A stretch of 64,000 bases of DNA from JAJRPT01 sp964465945 (GCA_964465945.1 CAYXMM010000002.1:62001-126000), one strand, 5' to 3'; positions 37,597 through 45,623 are shown, counted from the stretch's first letter. The notes: generated by a model not told the origin, from the sequence alone. Numbers and translations: made by a program.

Positions 37597-39536
37597 AATA
37601 TTAATTTTTCTGTAAAAATTGAATTATTCAACTTATAATTTATAAAATAAACTCCTTCTATTAAATTTAGATTTTTTAAATCAATTCTATTCAGTGAATT
37701 TATATTTTCAAAAACAACTTCACCAAGTAAGTTTGTGATTTGAATGTAATTAACATTTCTTCCGAAATTAATTTCGCCATTTGTTGGATTAGGATAAATG
37801 TGAATGCTCAAAATATCATCGATAGAGTTAAATTTATCGCCTCTCACGCCAATTGATTCTTCAAAGTAGTATCCTTGATTGTTTTCGATTTTCTCAATAG
37901 ACTTTAAAATAAATTCTGGCTCGCCAGCGAAGTCCTGCTGTATTTCAAAATTATTATTTCTTATCCATTCAGTATTTAAAAGCGTGTAGAATTGATGAGT
38001 ATTATCCTTGTAATAAATATTATATGCAAAACTTTTCGAATTGTTTTTCCAACTGAATTGATAGGTGTTTTCAGTTTTTGCAACTTCAAAATTTTCAGCC
38101 ATTTCAGGATAATACATTTTTAATGTAGGGTCACCTATTAATGTTTGATGAACTGTTCGGTTCATCGATGGTGAAGCGTTTGATTCTAATGCTCCATTTG
38201 TAGAAAAAGTATGGCAATAACCTATTGTTTTACCAACTCCTAAAAAGAGAGTATAGAAGTAAGGGCGGCAACCCCAACGGCTTGTAAGTGCCATTGGCTC
38301 ACTAGCAATTATAGACCGCATTATATTGTTTTGACTCGCCCATTCGCAAGCACGCGAACCAAAAGGAACTGTAAAGACACTATTGAAATTTTGCTTTGCA
38401 ATGTCTTCTGCATAGACTATATCGTAGATATTATCAACTGCACCTGGTGCAGCACCCCAAAAAAACAAGTATTCTTCGCTATCCATTATTTGTCTTGATT
38501 TTTTCCAAACATAGTTGTTTTCTCCAAATATTGCACTATAATTTATCATCGCTTCTGTAGGGAACCTTTCGATATATCCGTCGTCGAAGCCATAATCCAT
38601 AATTGCGTTGTTACTCGGTCTAACTTGTCCTTTTCTAAAATTAATATCTTTTTGAAAATATCTTTTTAATAATTCAACTTCACTTTCTTTAAAAAAAGTT
38701 AAGTTATACATATCTATGCGACCAACATTGAAGACTACGCTTTGAGGTAAATATCCATTATCGAACTTCCCATCTCCAGCAATGTTTTTATGATAAGAAA
38801 ATAAAAAGGGATTGTTTGTATCGCTTTCAAAATCAGTCCAATTTCCGCCAATAGTACCATAATATAAATCTGTGGGCCACGCTCCAAAGCTTTCATCTGT
38901 GTGACCGTCAGGTGTATAATGCCCTGACATTGCGAAGGCAACTCTTCCGATAATGATAATATTTTCTAAGTCGTTATGTGTATTATAATAGGATACAATT
39001 ATATCTTTCGTTTCAATTACTTTTTTCGGGTTAAAATCTTCACTTCTTGGAGCAAGTCGAAAATCGCAATTAATTCCGCTAAGTTTTAATATATCAATGT
39101 ATTTTTCAAGTTCTGGTCTTATCTCTGGATAAATCATTTCATCTACGAGGATCAATGTTTTACCTACATATTGTATTTTATTTTGTCTACTAATTAGCTT
39201 GTATCCATAAGCGTTAATTTTTTGGTTCGTGTCTGTGCTTGACCTTTCTAATTTGAGAAGACCGAGTTCGATGTTTTTTGGATAATCGCAATTCCAAACT
39301 TTATTTTCCGATAATTGCAAATCAGCAAGAACTATTGTGTTTCCGTTGTACAAATTATAAATTGTAGTTGAAATATAATTCAAAAGAGTATCTTTTTTCA
39401 ATGTTAAATTGAGTTGATAGTTTTCTAAATTGTTATTTGTATCTATAGTAAATTCAGGATAAGTGTAGAATTTCTTAAGAAATTGAGCGTTAAGAGTTAG
39501 TCCTGAAATTATTCCAATAAGTATAAGTAGTTTCAT
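37587..39536 (-). CDS. C25 (gingipain)-like secreted protein with T9SS sorting domain
   Basis: This 649-residue protein has a signal peptide ending LNA|Q and a C-terminal type A T9SS sorting domain starting HIYPNPTNGEI (about residue 578). The middle (about 130-510) shows C25/caspase-fold traits: NIIIIGRVAFAMSGHYTPDGH, a GTIGG segment, VGRIDMYN, a PFGSRACEWAS Cys, and HQTLIGDPTLKMYYPE closing the domain, which is common in C25 proteins. The usual catalytic His-Gly and Ser-Cys contexts are not well conserved, so peptidase activity is uncertain. Surface export is well supported. Confidence 0.7.
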   Translation of the reverse strand: MKLLILIGIISGLTLNAQFLKKFYTYPEFTIDTNNNLENYQLNLTLKKDTLLNYISTTIYNLYNGNTIVLADLQLSENKVWNCDYPKNIELGLLKLERSSTDTNQKINAYGYKLISRQNKIQYVGKTLILVDEMIYPEIRPELEKYIDILKLSGINCDFRLAPRSEDFNPKKVIETKDIIVSYYNTHNDLENIIIIGRVAFAMSGHYTPDGHTDESFGAWPTDLYYGTIGGNWTDFESDTNNPFLFSYHKNIAGDGKFDNGYLPQSVVFNVGRIDMYNLTFFKESEVELLKRYFQKDINFRKGQVRPSNNAIMDYGFDDGYIERFPTEAMINYSAIFGENNYVWKKSRQIMDSEEYLFFWGAAPGAVDNIYDIVYAEDIAKQNFNSVFTVPFGSRACEWASQNNIMRSIIASEPMALTSRWGCRPYFYTLFLGVGKTIGYCHTFSTNGALESNASPSMNRTVHQTLIGDPTLKMYYPEMAENFEVAKTENTYQFSWKNNSKSFAYNIYYKDNTHQFYTLLNTEWIRNNNFEIQQDFAGEPEFILKSIEKIENNQGYYFEESIGVRGDKFNSIDDILSIHIYPNPTNGEINFGRNVNYIQITNLLGEVVFENINSLNRIDLKNLNLIEGVYFINYKLNNSIFTEKLIFYK

Positions 39537-39590
39537 AGTTTCTTTTAATTTTGGTAAATTTGATATTTATATAACAAGCTAACTTAAAAA

Positions 39591-40853
39591 ATGTTGCAAA
39601 AAAAGGACGAAATAGTTATTCAAAAGTTTGGTGGAACTTCAATTGGAACTCCTAAGAATGTTAAAAATATAATTAAAATATTAAATAGTCAAAATAAAAA
39701 ACAAATAGTTGTGTTATCAGCTTTTGCAAAAGTTACAGATTTATTATTTGAAATTACGTTTTTAATTAAAAGTAGGCAATACGAAGACTCTTTAAAATTA
39801 TTAAGTAGGTTGTATAATATTCATTCTGATTGGGCGAAAGAATTAGCTGAATCACAATATGTTTTAGATAAATTGAATGCTCAAATCGACCAGATTTTAG
39901 AGCAAATAAGAACAATAATTCAGGGAATTCAAATAATAGATGAGATGAGTGAAAATGTGGAGAAGAGAATTATCGCTTTTGGGGAGATTTTGTCAAGTTC
40001 GTTATTTTTTATTTTAGTTGCTGATAGTAATAAAGATACTGTGTTTTTAAATGCAGTAGAAGTGGTTGTAAAAGATGATGACGTAATTAACATAAATTCA
40101 GAAACAATATTTGAATGTTTAGAAGAGAATGAGGTTGTGATTACTCAAGGATTTATTTGTCTCGAAAAAGGTAAAATTTCAAATTTAGGTAGAGGGGGTA
40201 GTGATTATACTGCTGCACTAATTGGTGCTGAACTTAATGCTTATTCAATAAATATTTGGACAGATGTCGATGGAATTTTAACAGCATCTCCAAAGATTAT
40301 TGAAGATGCTAAATGTTTAGATTTTATTTCATTTAATCAAGTTCGAGCATTGGCTAAGTATGGTGCGAAAGTAGTTCATCCTGATACTATCTTACCTGCT
40401 ATGAAAAAGAATATTGAAGTGAGAGTGTTGAATACGTCAAATCCAGACTTTGCAGGAACTAAAATTTCAAATTTACAGCAAACTAAGAAGTTTTCAATCT
40501 CAATGATTCAGAATGTTTCATTTATAGAAGTAAAAAGGAATGAAGATAGTGAGTATTTTTCGAATATTGTTAAAGTATTGAAAAATATTTCAATTAATAA
40601 ATTTACTATTTTAGAGGTAATAAGTAACATTGATAATACTTTAATTTATTATTCAAAGGATAATGAAAAATCTTCTAAATCAATAATTTGTATAATTAAT
40701 CCTGATATAAATTTGATAGCAAATATTTTAAAGCAACAAGATTATATTTATATTGCTACTGATAAAACTTTAAAAATATTTATTGATACCGATATTTCAG
40801 AAAAATTATTAAATTTGATTTATCAAAAATTAAAAACTACTTTAAAATTATGA
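39591..40853 (+). CDS. lysC: Aspartate kinase
   Basis: Aspartate kinase phosphorylates aspartate, the entry step to lysine, threonine, methionine and diaminopimelate. The 420-residue protein has the signature QKFGGTSIGTP (11-21), LSSSLFFIL, GFICLEKGKISNLGRGGSDYTAAL, and the WTDVDGILTASPKIIEDAK and KYGAKVVHPDTI segments. The C-terminal 120 residues form two ACT-like regulatory domains, suggesting feedback control. It is monofunctional. The next gene overlaps its end by 4 bp (ATGA). A TAAATTTG box at 39555-39562 is a possible promoter -7 element. I see no lysine riboswitch. Confidence 0.93.
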   Translation: MLQKKDEIVIQKFGGTSIGTPKNVKNIIKILNSQNKKQIVVLSAFAKVTDLLFEITFLIKSRQYEDSLKLLSRLYNIHSDWAKELAESQYVLDKLNAQIDQILEQIRTIIQGIQIIDEMSENVEKRIIAFGEILSSSLFFILVADSNKDTVFLNAVEVVVKDDDVININSETIFECLEENEVVITQGFICLEKGKISNLGRGGSDYTAALIGAELNAYSINIWTDVDGILTASPKIIEDAKCLDFISFNQVRALAKYGAKVVHPDTILPAMKKNIEVRVLNTSNPDFAGTKISNLQQTKKFSISMIQNVSFIEVKRNEDSEYFSNIVKVLKNISINKFTILEVISNIDNTLIYYSKDNEKSSKSIICIINPDINLIANILKQQDYIYIATDKTLKIFIDTDISEKLLNLIYQKLKTTLKL

Positions 40854-41827
40854 CAAATAGAGATTCAAATGATTATTACGAGTTAGCGGAACATGATTTA
40901 GTTCAAAAAATTGTGTTTTTTACTTTATATATAGTTTCTGCATATTTAGTTTTTAGCTTGTTTCTTCCTGTTTTAGAAAACTTTTTCAATCATTATTTAG
41001 CAGGTATAGTAATGAACGATGGTGAAAAAGTTAATTATTTGTTAGAGAAAAAAGAAGATTTAAGAAGTACAAGTTATTATTTTAATTGGGCAATTGATAT
41101 TTATCAAGGGACTCCACAAGAGGGGAGATATTGGCTTAATCCAATATTATCTTTAATAATTCCTTGTTCGTTTTTTGGTCTATTTGTATCTTTTATAATA
41201 TCTGCTTTACTTCCTAAGTCATTTGGTTTTATAAATCAAAAAATTACAAGAGAAATAGCCGCTGAAATTGACAAGCTCACTTTAAAAGCATCTGGACTAC
41301 ATAGCACAAGTGAGAAAGAGAAAATTGAAAAGATGTTAGTTGATGCGGATATTAGAGATATTCACGATTATGAACGGACTTGGGGTATGCCTGTTGATGA
41401 TATTATTTCATTACGTGATGCATTGCAATGGCGAAATGGTGGTGTTAGTAGTTTGAAATGGTTTATCAAAGCGATAAAATTTTATATGAAGTTTTATGTA
41501 ACTAAAAAGTATTCAAATTTTATTTTAGGGCTTGTTTATTTTGGAGCGGCGATATTAATTATTATTATTGGATTAAGAGGATTAAAATTTATTCCAGCCC
41601 AAGAGCCATCACTTGTGTTTTTTTCGCTTGGACTCGAATTTTGCTTGCTTGTAACTTATGCAATTACATTGATGTTCGGTAAAGATGACAATGAGGTTGC
41701 TAATATAGACTTAGAAAAAGGAAGTTCTGATAGGTTATTGCTGGGACGTGAGTTCTCTTCTGGAAAAGAAACGGAAGAATTACTTAAAATGTTTATTGTT
41801 GAAAATGAGAAGGAAAGTTCTAAATGA
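40850..41827 (+). CDS. Membrane protein of unknown function between lysC and coaD
   Basis: I do not recognise this 325-residue protein. It has four hydrophobic segments: residues about 22-44, 100-122, 222-243 and 248-272. A long soluble region (about 125-220) lies between the two pairs, with a charged helical stretch (SEKEKIEKMLVDADIRDIHDYERTW). The C-terminal tail is acidic and Ser-rich. It overlaps lysC and coaD by 4 bp at each end, so all three are translated as a unit. That coupling is probably for expression level rather than a shared pathway. Confidence 0.75.
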   Translation: MTNRDSNDYYELAEHDLVQKIVFFTLYIVSAYLVFSLFLPVLENFFNHYLAGIVMNDGEKVNYLLEKKEDLRSTSYYFNWAIDIYQGTPQEGRYWLNPILSLIIPCSFFGLFVSFIISALLPKSFGFINQKITREIAAEIDKLTLKASGLHSTSEKEKIEKMLVDADIRDIHDYERTWGMPVDDIISLRDALQWRNGGVSSLKWFIKAIKFYMKFYVTKKYSNFILGLVYFGAAILIIIIGLRGLKFIPAQEPSLVFFSLGLEFCLLVTYAITLMFGKDDNEVANIDLEKGSSDRLLLGREFSSGKETEELLKMFIVENEKESSK

Positions 41828-42297
41828 GTGTAAAAAAAGCAATTTATGCTGGGACATTTGACCCCATTCACAACGGGCATATTGATGTGATTGAGCGTGC
41901 ATCAAAAATGTTTGATGAAGTGATTGTAGTTTTGGCGGTTAACTCAAAAAAAACTCATTTATTTAGTGAAGATGAAAGAATAATGATGACAAGAGATGCT
42001 TTATCTCAAATTAAAAATGTAAATGTGATGTTTTATTCAGGGCTTATCGCAAATCTTGCAAATGAAACTGAATCAGTTGCGTTAATTCGAGGTTTAAGAA
42101 CTGTAACGGATTTTGAATATGAGCTACAAATTGCTTTAATGAATAGGAAACTTAGCGATATTCCAACAATATTTATGATGCCACACGAAAAATATTCTTA
42201 TTTAACTTCAAGCATAATTCGAGAATTATCAAGATATAATCAAGATGTTTCCGAATTTGTTACACCTTTAGTTAGTCGAATGTTAAAAGAGAAGTGA
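41824..42297 (+). CDS. coaD: Phosphopantetheine adenylyltransferase
   Basis: CoaD transfers AMP to 4'-phosphopantetheine, the fourth step of coenzyme A synthesis. The 157 residues are full length. AGTFDPIHNGHIDVIERA has the HxGH-type nucleotidyltransferase motif (His16, His19). LIRGLRTVTDFEYELQIALMNRKL and the late YLTSSIIRELSRY (family ISST/SSxxVRE) complete the signature. The start overlaps the preceding membrane-protein gene by 4 bp, and a terminator follows. Confidence 0.96.
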   Translation: MSVKKAIYAGTFDPIHNGHIDVIERASKMFDEVIVVLAVNSKKTHLFSEDERIMMTRDALSQIKNVNVMFYSGLIANLANETESVALIRGLRTVTDFEYELQIALMNRKLSDIPTIFMMPHEKYSYLTSSIIRELSRYNQDVSEFVTPLVSRMLKEK

Positions 42298-42320
42298 TGA
42301 TTGTTTTGATTTCAATTAAC

Positions 42321-42358
42321 AAACAAAGCCCAACAATTTCTTGCTGGGCTTTTGTTTA
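42321..42358. terminator. Terminator between convergent coaD and E2 genes
   Basis: AACAAAGCCCA and TGGGCTTTTGTT form a stem of about 11 bp with one bulge around a 12-base loop, with A-rich and T-rich flanks. It can serve coaD and probably the convergent E2 gene. Confidence 0.8.
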
Positions 42359-42372
42359 TAATTTATGAATAA

Positions 42373-44148
42373 TTATAGCTGAATTGTACTGTCGTTTAAT
42401 GATTCTAAGAAATCAACAGCGTTTTTAAGGGCTTTGCCTGCTAATATTCCGTCGATTACTCTGTGGTCATAAGTTATTGACATATACATTATATGTCTTA
42501 TTACGATTGCGTCTTCTCCATTTAATTCTCTTACAACTGCTTGTTTTTTGATTGCTCCAACTCCAAAGATTACGCATTGTGGTTGGTTTATAACAGGTGT
42601 ACCGAATAATGTTCCGAATGTTCCAACATTTGTTAGTGTGATTGTTCCACCCATAATGTTATCTGGGTCAAGTTTTTTGTTTCTTGCTCTTGTTGCTAAG
42701 TCAGTGATTGAACGTTGTAAGCCAGTTAAGCTTAGTCCATCTGCTGATTTAACAACTGGAACAATTAAGTTTCCGTCTGGTAGCGCTGTTGCAATTCCAA
42801 TGTTTGTGTTTCTGTGTTTGAGGATATTTGTTCCGTCAACGCTAACGTTAATCATTGGGTTTTGTCTTACTGCTTCTGCAACTGCTTGTGCGAAGAAAGA
42901 AGTGTAAGTTAGTTTGATGCCTTCTTTTGCTTCAAATGAATTTTTATATTTTTCTCTAAATTTCACTAAGTTTGTAACATCAACTTCTGCAACAGATGTA
43001 ACGTGAGCTGAAGTTCTTTTTGACATAACCATGTGCTCAGAGATTAATTTTCTCATTCTATCCATTGGAATGACGTCGTAATTACCACCAACATAAGAAG
43101 GTGCTGCCGCTTGTTGAACTGGTGCAGGAGCAGGAGCTGGGGCAGATACAACAGGAGTAGGAGCTTGAACTGGCGTTGGAGCAGGAGTAACTACTTGAGG
43201 AGCAGGAGCTTGTGCTGGCTGACTTCCTCTTGAATTGATGTAATTCATTAAATCGTCTTTTGTTACTCTACCTTCAATGCCTGTACCATTAATTGACATT
43301 AATTCTTCTAAGGATATTTTTTTGTCGGATGCAATTTCTCTTACTAAAGGTGAGAAGAATTTGCCATCTTTTGTTCTTGGAATTTCATAAGTTGTTCCAG
43401 AAACTTGCGCTGTTGGTGCTGAGTAAGTTTGTGCTACTGGTGCTTGTGCGACTACAGGAGTAGGTGCAGGTGCAGAAACAACAGGCGCAGGTGTTGCAAT
43501 AGAGCCACCAGTAGAAATTCTTGCTATTGGAGTTCCAACTTCTACTGTTTGTTCTTCTTGAACTAAGATTTCTGAAATTGTTCCTGAAACTGGAGAAGGC
43601 ACTTCAGTATCCACTTTATCAGTTGAAATTTCGAGAATCATTTCATCTCTTTCTACTACATCGCCAACTTGTTTTAACCATTTAATAATTGTTCCTTCTT
43701 GTAAAGATTCACCCATTTTAGGCATAACAACATCAATTGTGTTGCCACCACTAACTGGAACAGGCGCTGAAGCAGGTGTCGGAGCTACTACTGGTGCAGG
43801 CGCAGGTGTTGGAGCTACTACTGGTGCAGGCGCAGGTGTTGGTTCAACTACTGGTGCAGGAGTAGCAACTGGTGTAGCAACTGGTGTTGGAGCAGCTGGC
43901 GAAGCACTTGCATCAGTTTCAATAATTGCAATTGGAGTTCCAACTTCAACAGTTGTATCCGCAGGCACTAAAATTTTATATAAGATACCGGATTGAGGTG
44001 AAGGCACTTCAGTATCAACTTTATCTGTCGAGATTTCAAGGATCATTTCGTCTCTTTCAATTTTATCGCCCTCTTTCTTCATCCAATTTATTATCGTCCC
44101 TTCTTGGAGTGATTCTCCCATTTTGGGCATTACGACTTCAACTTGCAT
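42373..44148 (-). CDS. 2-oxoacid dehydrogenase E2 (dihydrolipoyl acyltransferase) with two lipoyl domains
   Basis: E2 is the core acyltransferase of 2-oxoglutarate, pyruvate or branched-chain dehydrogenase complexes. The 591 residues contain two near-identical lipoyl domains with lipoylated Lys43 and Lys178 (EISTDKVDTEV). They are joined by Ala/Pro-rich linkers, followed by a peripheral subunit-binding domain (about 275-315) and the catalytic domain with YDHRVIDG (His562). Two lipoyl domains and the catalytic-domain sequence fit SucB or a branched-chain E2; I cannot decide between them. No E1 or E3 gene is adjacent, so the complex genes are dispersed. Confidence 0.9.
   Translation of the reverse strand: MQVEVVMPKMGESLQEGTIINWMKKEGDKIERDEMILEISTDKVDTEVPSPQSGILYKILVPADTTVEVGTPIAIIETDASASPAAPTPVATPVATPAPVVEPTPAPAPVVAPTPAPAPVVAPTPASAPVPVSGGNTIDVVMPKMGESLQEGTIIKWLKQVGDVVERDEMILEISTDKVDTEVPSPVSGTISEILVQEEQTVEVGTPIARISTGGSIATPAPVVSAPAPTPVVAQAPVAQTYSAPTAQVSGTTYEIPRTKDGKFFSPLVREIASDKKISLEELMSINGTGIEGRVTKDDLMNYINSRGSQPAQAPAPQVVTPAPTPVQAPTPVVSAPAPAPAPVQQAAAPSYVGGNYDVIPMDRMRKLISEHMVMSKRTSAHVTSVAEVDVTNLVKFREKYKNSFEAKEGIKLTYTSFFAQAVAEAVRQNPMINVSVDGTNILKHRNTNIGIATALPDGNLIVPVVKSADGLSLTGLQRSITDLATRARNKKLDPDNIMGGTITLTNVGTFGTLFGTPVINQPQCVIFGVGAIKKQAVVRELNGEDAIVIRHIMYMSITYDHRVIDGILAGKALKNAVDFLESLNDSTIQL
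43772..43860 (-). repeat. 30-bp tandem repeat coding for the E2 linker
   Basis: Three nearly identical 30-bp units encode the decapeptide-period linker APAPVVAPTP in the E2 protein. The repeat is in frame, so copy-number changes would only lengthen or shorten the flexible linker. Confidence 0.85.
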
Positions 44149-44658
44149 AGATATCTCCTAATAAATTCTAATAATTTTAATTTTCACAAAATAATTTTCT
44201 AAATTAACCAAAAATTGCAACATTTACAATAGGTTTGTTATGAACTTTGCTGAGTGTTTATTTTTTTGTATTATTTGCACAACTTTTATAGATATTGATT
44301 TTCAAAATTATTATTTGTTTATACTTTGATATATTCAATTGTTTTTATTTTATTTTTAAAATATGAGTTTTTGAGTATTTTTTTTATATTTTTTGCAGAT
44401 TCTGGGCGTTTTTGGTTTTTTTTAAAATCGTGTAAATAATTAAAATAAAAATAGTTATAAGATATGTGTAAAAAAAATGTCGTTTTCGTCTGCAAGAAAA
44501 TGTACTCGATAAAATTAAAAATATATTGTATAAAATGGAAAATATATTCAACAAAATAGAAAAAATTTGGGCAAAAAAAATGGTTTTTAATTTTGTGATT
44601 TGAAACCTTTTGAAGGGTAATACATTAATGGCATGTCGCTACTACGGAGTTTTTTTAT
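44149..44658. other. AT-rich intergenic region upstream of the E2 gene
   Basis: About 500 bp with very low G+C and runs of A and T. No gene, terminator or repeat can be supported here. The promoter of the E2 gene must lie near its right part, but I see no clear consensus. A degenerate 'ctacggag' half-hairpin appears at its right edge. Confidence 0.45.
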
Positions 44659-44662
44659 TTCA

Positions 44663-44720
44663 CTAAAGCCGATGTGATTTGGGTTTTGATGAATGGGCTG
44701 AAGCCCTATCCTATTGATTT
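44663..44720 (+). repeat. Left copy of the ~58-bp direct-repeat module
   Basis: The module runs from ctaaagcc through the hairpin GGGCTGAAGCCC (44695-44706) to cctattgattt. The same order of elements recurs at 45565-45623 in the same orientation, with an imperfect middle. Both modules bracket the transposase locus. Confidence 0.7.
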
Positions 44721-44786
44721 ATCCAAATTTTATTGTTGCTTTCCACCTACCCCTACTCAACGATTTTGATTTATTTAAATTAGAAA

Positions 44787-44813
44787 AACTACGTAGTAGT
44801 TTAATATCAATAG
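44787..44813 (+). repeat. REP-type hairpin with GTA loop (left of transposase)
   Basis: AACTAC-GTA-GTAGTT followed by taatatcaatag. It is the direct relative of the element at 6205 and the inverted relative of 45374-45401. Confidence 0.8.
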
Positions 44814-44832
44814 TATTAGAAATATAAATGAG

Positions 44833-45309
44833 TTACTGCTCCGTAGGAGTAGCACTTTCTTCTAAAATATATTTATCATCATATTCTATTTTATATGCCT
44901 CTAGTAGACTTTTATACTCTTTTTTAAAACTTACTTTTTTATGATGTTCTTTTTGATTTTCAATATAGTTAATTGTTTTCTTTAACTGACTTTGGCTTAC
45001 TGAAAATGCTGAATATCCTGTCTGCCAATAAAATCTTCCTTTAACAAATTTATTGTCTGATATCCATTTTGATGTTGATGATTTAATATCTCTTATTAAA
45101 TCTGATATTAAACAATCAGGATATATACTTAATAAAATATGTATATGGTCAGTATATCCATTAATTACAAATAATTTTTGATTTTTCTGTTTTATAACTC
45201 CCGTTATATATTTGTATAACTGGTCTTCCCAATGTTCTAATATTAAGTTCTCTCGTCCTTTAACTGCAAAAACAATATGCAGATATATTTGTGTGTATGT
45301 ATTTGGCAT
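44833..45309 (-). CDS. HUH Y1 transposase, IS200/RAYT type
   Basis: This 158-residue single-strand DNA transposase is of the IS200/IS605 TnpA superfamily. The HUH motif is YTDHIHILL (His55, His57), and the catalytic Tyr is Tyr99 in WQTGYSAFSVS. In this superfamily the enzyme cuts and joins single strands at DNA hairpins. There is no companion TnpB. The stop codon abuts a hairpin (44836-44852), which itself encodes the last six residues, ATPTEQ. An inverted copy of the same hairpin lies 28 bp upstream of the ATG. RAYT is favoured over mobile IS200 because of the flanking REP/inverted-REP pairs. Confidence 0.9.
   Translation of the reverse strand: MPNTYTQIYLHIVFAVKGRENLILEHWEDQLYKYITGVIKQKNQKLFVINGYTDHIHILLSIYPDCLISDLIRDIKSSTSKWISDNKFVKGRFYWQTGYSAFSVSQSQLKKTINYIENQKEHHKKVSFKKEYKSLLEAYKIEYDDKYILEESATPTEQ
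44836..44852 (+). repeat. Terminal hairpin, left copy (inside transposase 3' end)
   Basis: CTGCTCC-GTA-GGAGTAG: a 7-bp stem (one G-T pair) with a GTA loop. It is the exact reverse complement of 45337-45353. It codes for the last six residues of the transposase. Confidence 0.9.
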
Positions 45310-45336
45310 AATATTATTGTATCTGATTTTTATATT

Positions 45337-45353
45337 CTACTCCTACGGAGCAG
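45337..45353 (-). repeat. Terminal hairpin, right copy (inverted)
   Basis: CTACTCC-TAC-GGAGCAG, the exact reverse complement of 44836-44852. Read on the minus strand it has the same GTA loop and lies 28 bp upstream of the transposase start. Confidence 0.9.
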
Positions 45354-45373
45354 GTTGTATTGTTGTATCGTTT

Positions 45374-45401
45374 GCTATTGATATTAAACTGCTACGCAGC
45401 T
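45374..45401 (-). repeat. REP-type hairpin, inverted, with compensating stem changes
   Basis: Read on the minus strand it is AGCTGC-GTA-GCAGTT followed by taatatcaatagc. Compared with 44787, the stem differs at positions that keep pairing (one base pair A-T becomes G-C), while loop and tail are conserved. Confidence 0.8.
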
Positions 45402-45439
45402 TTAAAATATTTTTGCCTTTGTGTTCCACCTGCCCATTA

Positions 45440-45556
45440 ATCCCGTCGGGATAATATGTTTATAGTATTATTTTAGTTAGTATGGATACGACTCCGACGG
45501 AGTCTCACCTTGTTTTTAGTTTTTTTTTGCTATAAACGTTTGAATCCGAGGGATTC
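45440..45556 (+). repeat. Three further C(GNN)G hairpins
   Basis: ATCCC-GTC-GGGAT (45440-45452), GACTCC-GAC-GGAGTC (45490-45504) and GAATCC-GAG-GGATTC (45542-45556) are perfect stems of 5-6 bp with three-base loops. All start the loop with G and close it with C-G. Confidence 0.8.
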
Positions 45557-45564
45557 GGGTTTGG

Positions 45565-45623
45565 CTAAAGCCATTATTTATTTGGTGTTATGTGATAGGG
45601 CTGAAGCCCATTCCTATTGATTT
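45565..45623 (+). repeat. Right copy of the ~58-bp direct-repeat module
   Basis: The module runs from ctaaagcc (inside the hairpin TGGCTAAAGCCA, 45562-45573) through GGGCTGAAGCCC (45598-45609) to cctattgattt. It matches the left module at 44663-44720 in order and orientation. Confidence 0.7.

Larger units (their letters stand above)
44659..45623. mobile_element. HUH (Y1) transposase locus nested in hairpin arrays (RAYT/REP-type)
   Basis: The locus has a symmetrical layout: direct-repeat module, REP-type hairpin, identical terminal hairpin, transposase gene, the same terminal hairpin inverted, inverted REP-type hairpin, three further hairpins, and the direct-repeat module again. No TnpB or second gene is present. 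The design fits a REP-associated tyrosine transposase rather than a standard IS with imperfect subterminal ends. I see no target-site duplication. Confidence 0.75.

Noticed and set aside
39541..39590. Lysine or other riboswitch before aspartate kinase
   Set aside because: Only about 50 bp lies between the divergent genes, too short for a lysine riboswitch, and no matching stems are seen.
42548..42907. Plus-strand ORF opposite the E2 catalytic domain
   Set aside because: Antisense shadow; the minus strand carries the acyltransferase motif DHRVIDG.
43772..43860. Possible CRISPR-like repeats
   Set aside because: The 30-bp units have no spacers and encode an in-frame linker repeat.
43739..43996. 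Plus-strand Gly/Ala-rich ORF opposite the E2 linker
   Set aside because: It is the shadow of the Pro/Ala-rich repeat on the minus strand; no signal or conserved domain.
44659..45623. Complete IS605-type element with TnpB
   Set aside because: No TnpB/IscB-like gene or RuvC motif is present; only the single Y1 transposase gene lies between the hairpins.
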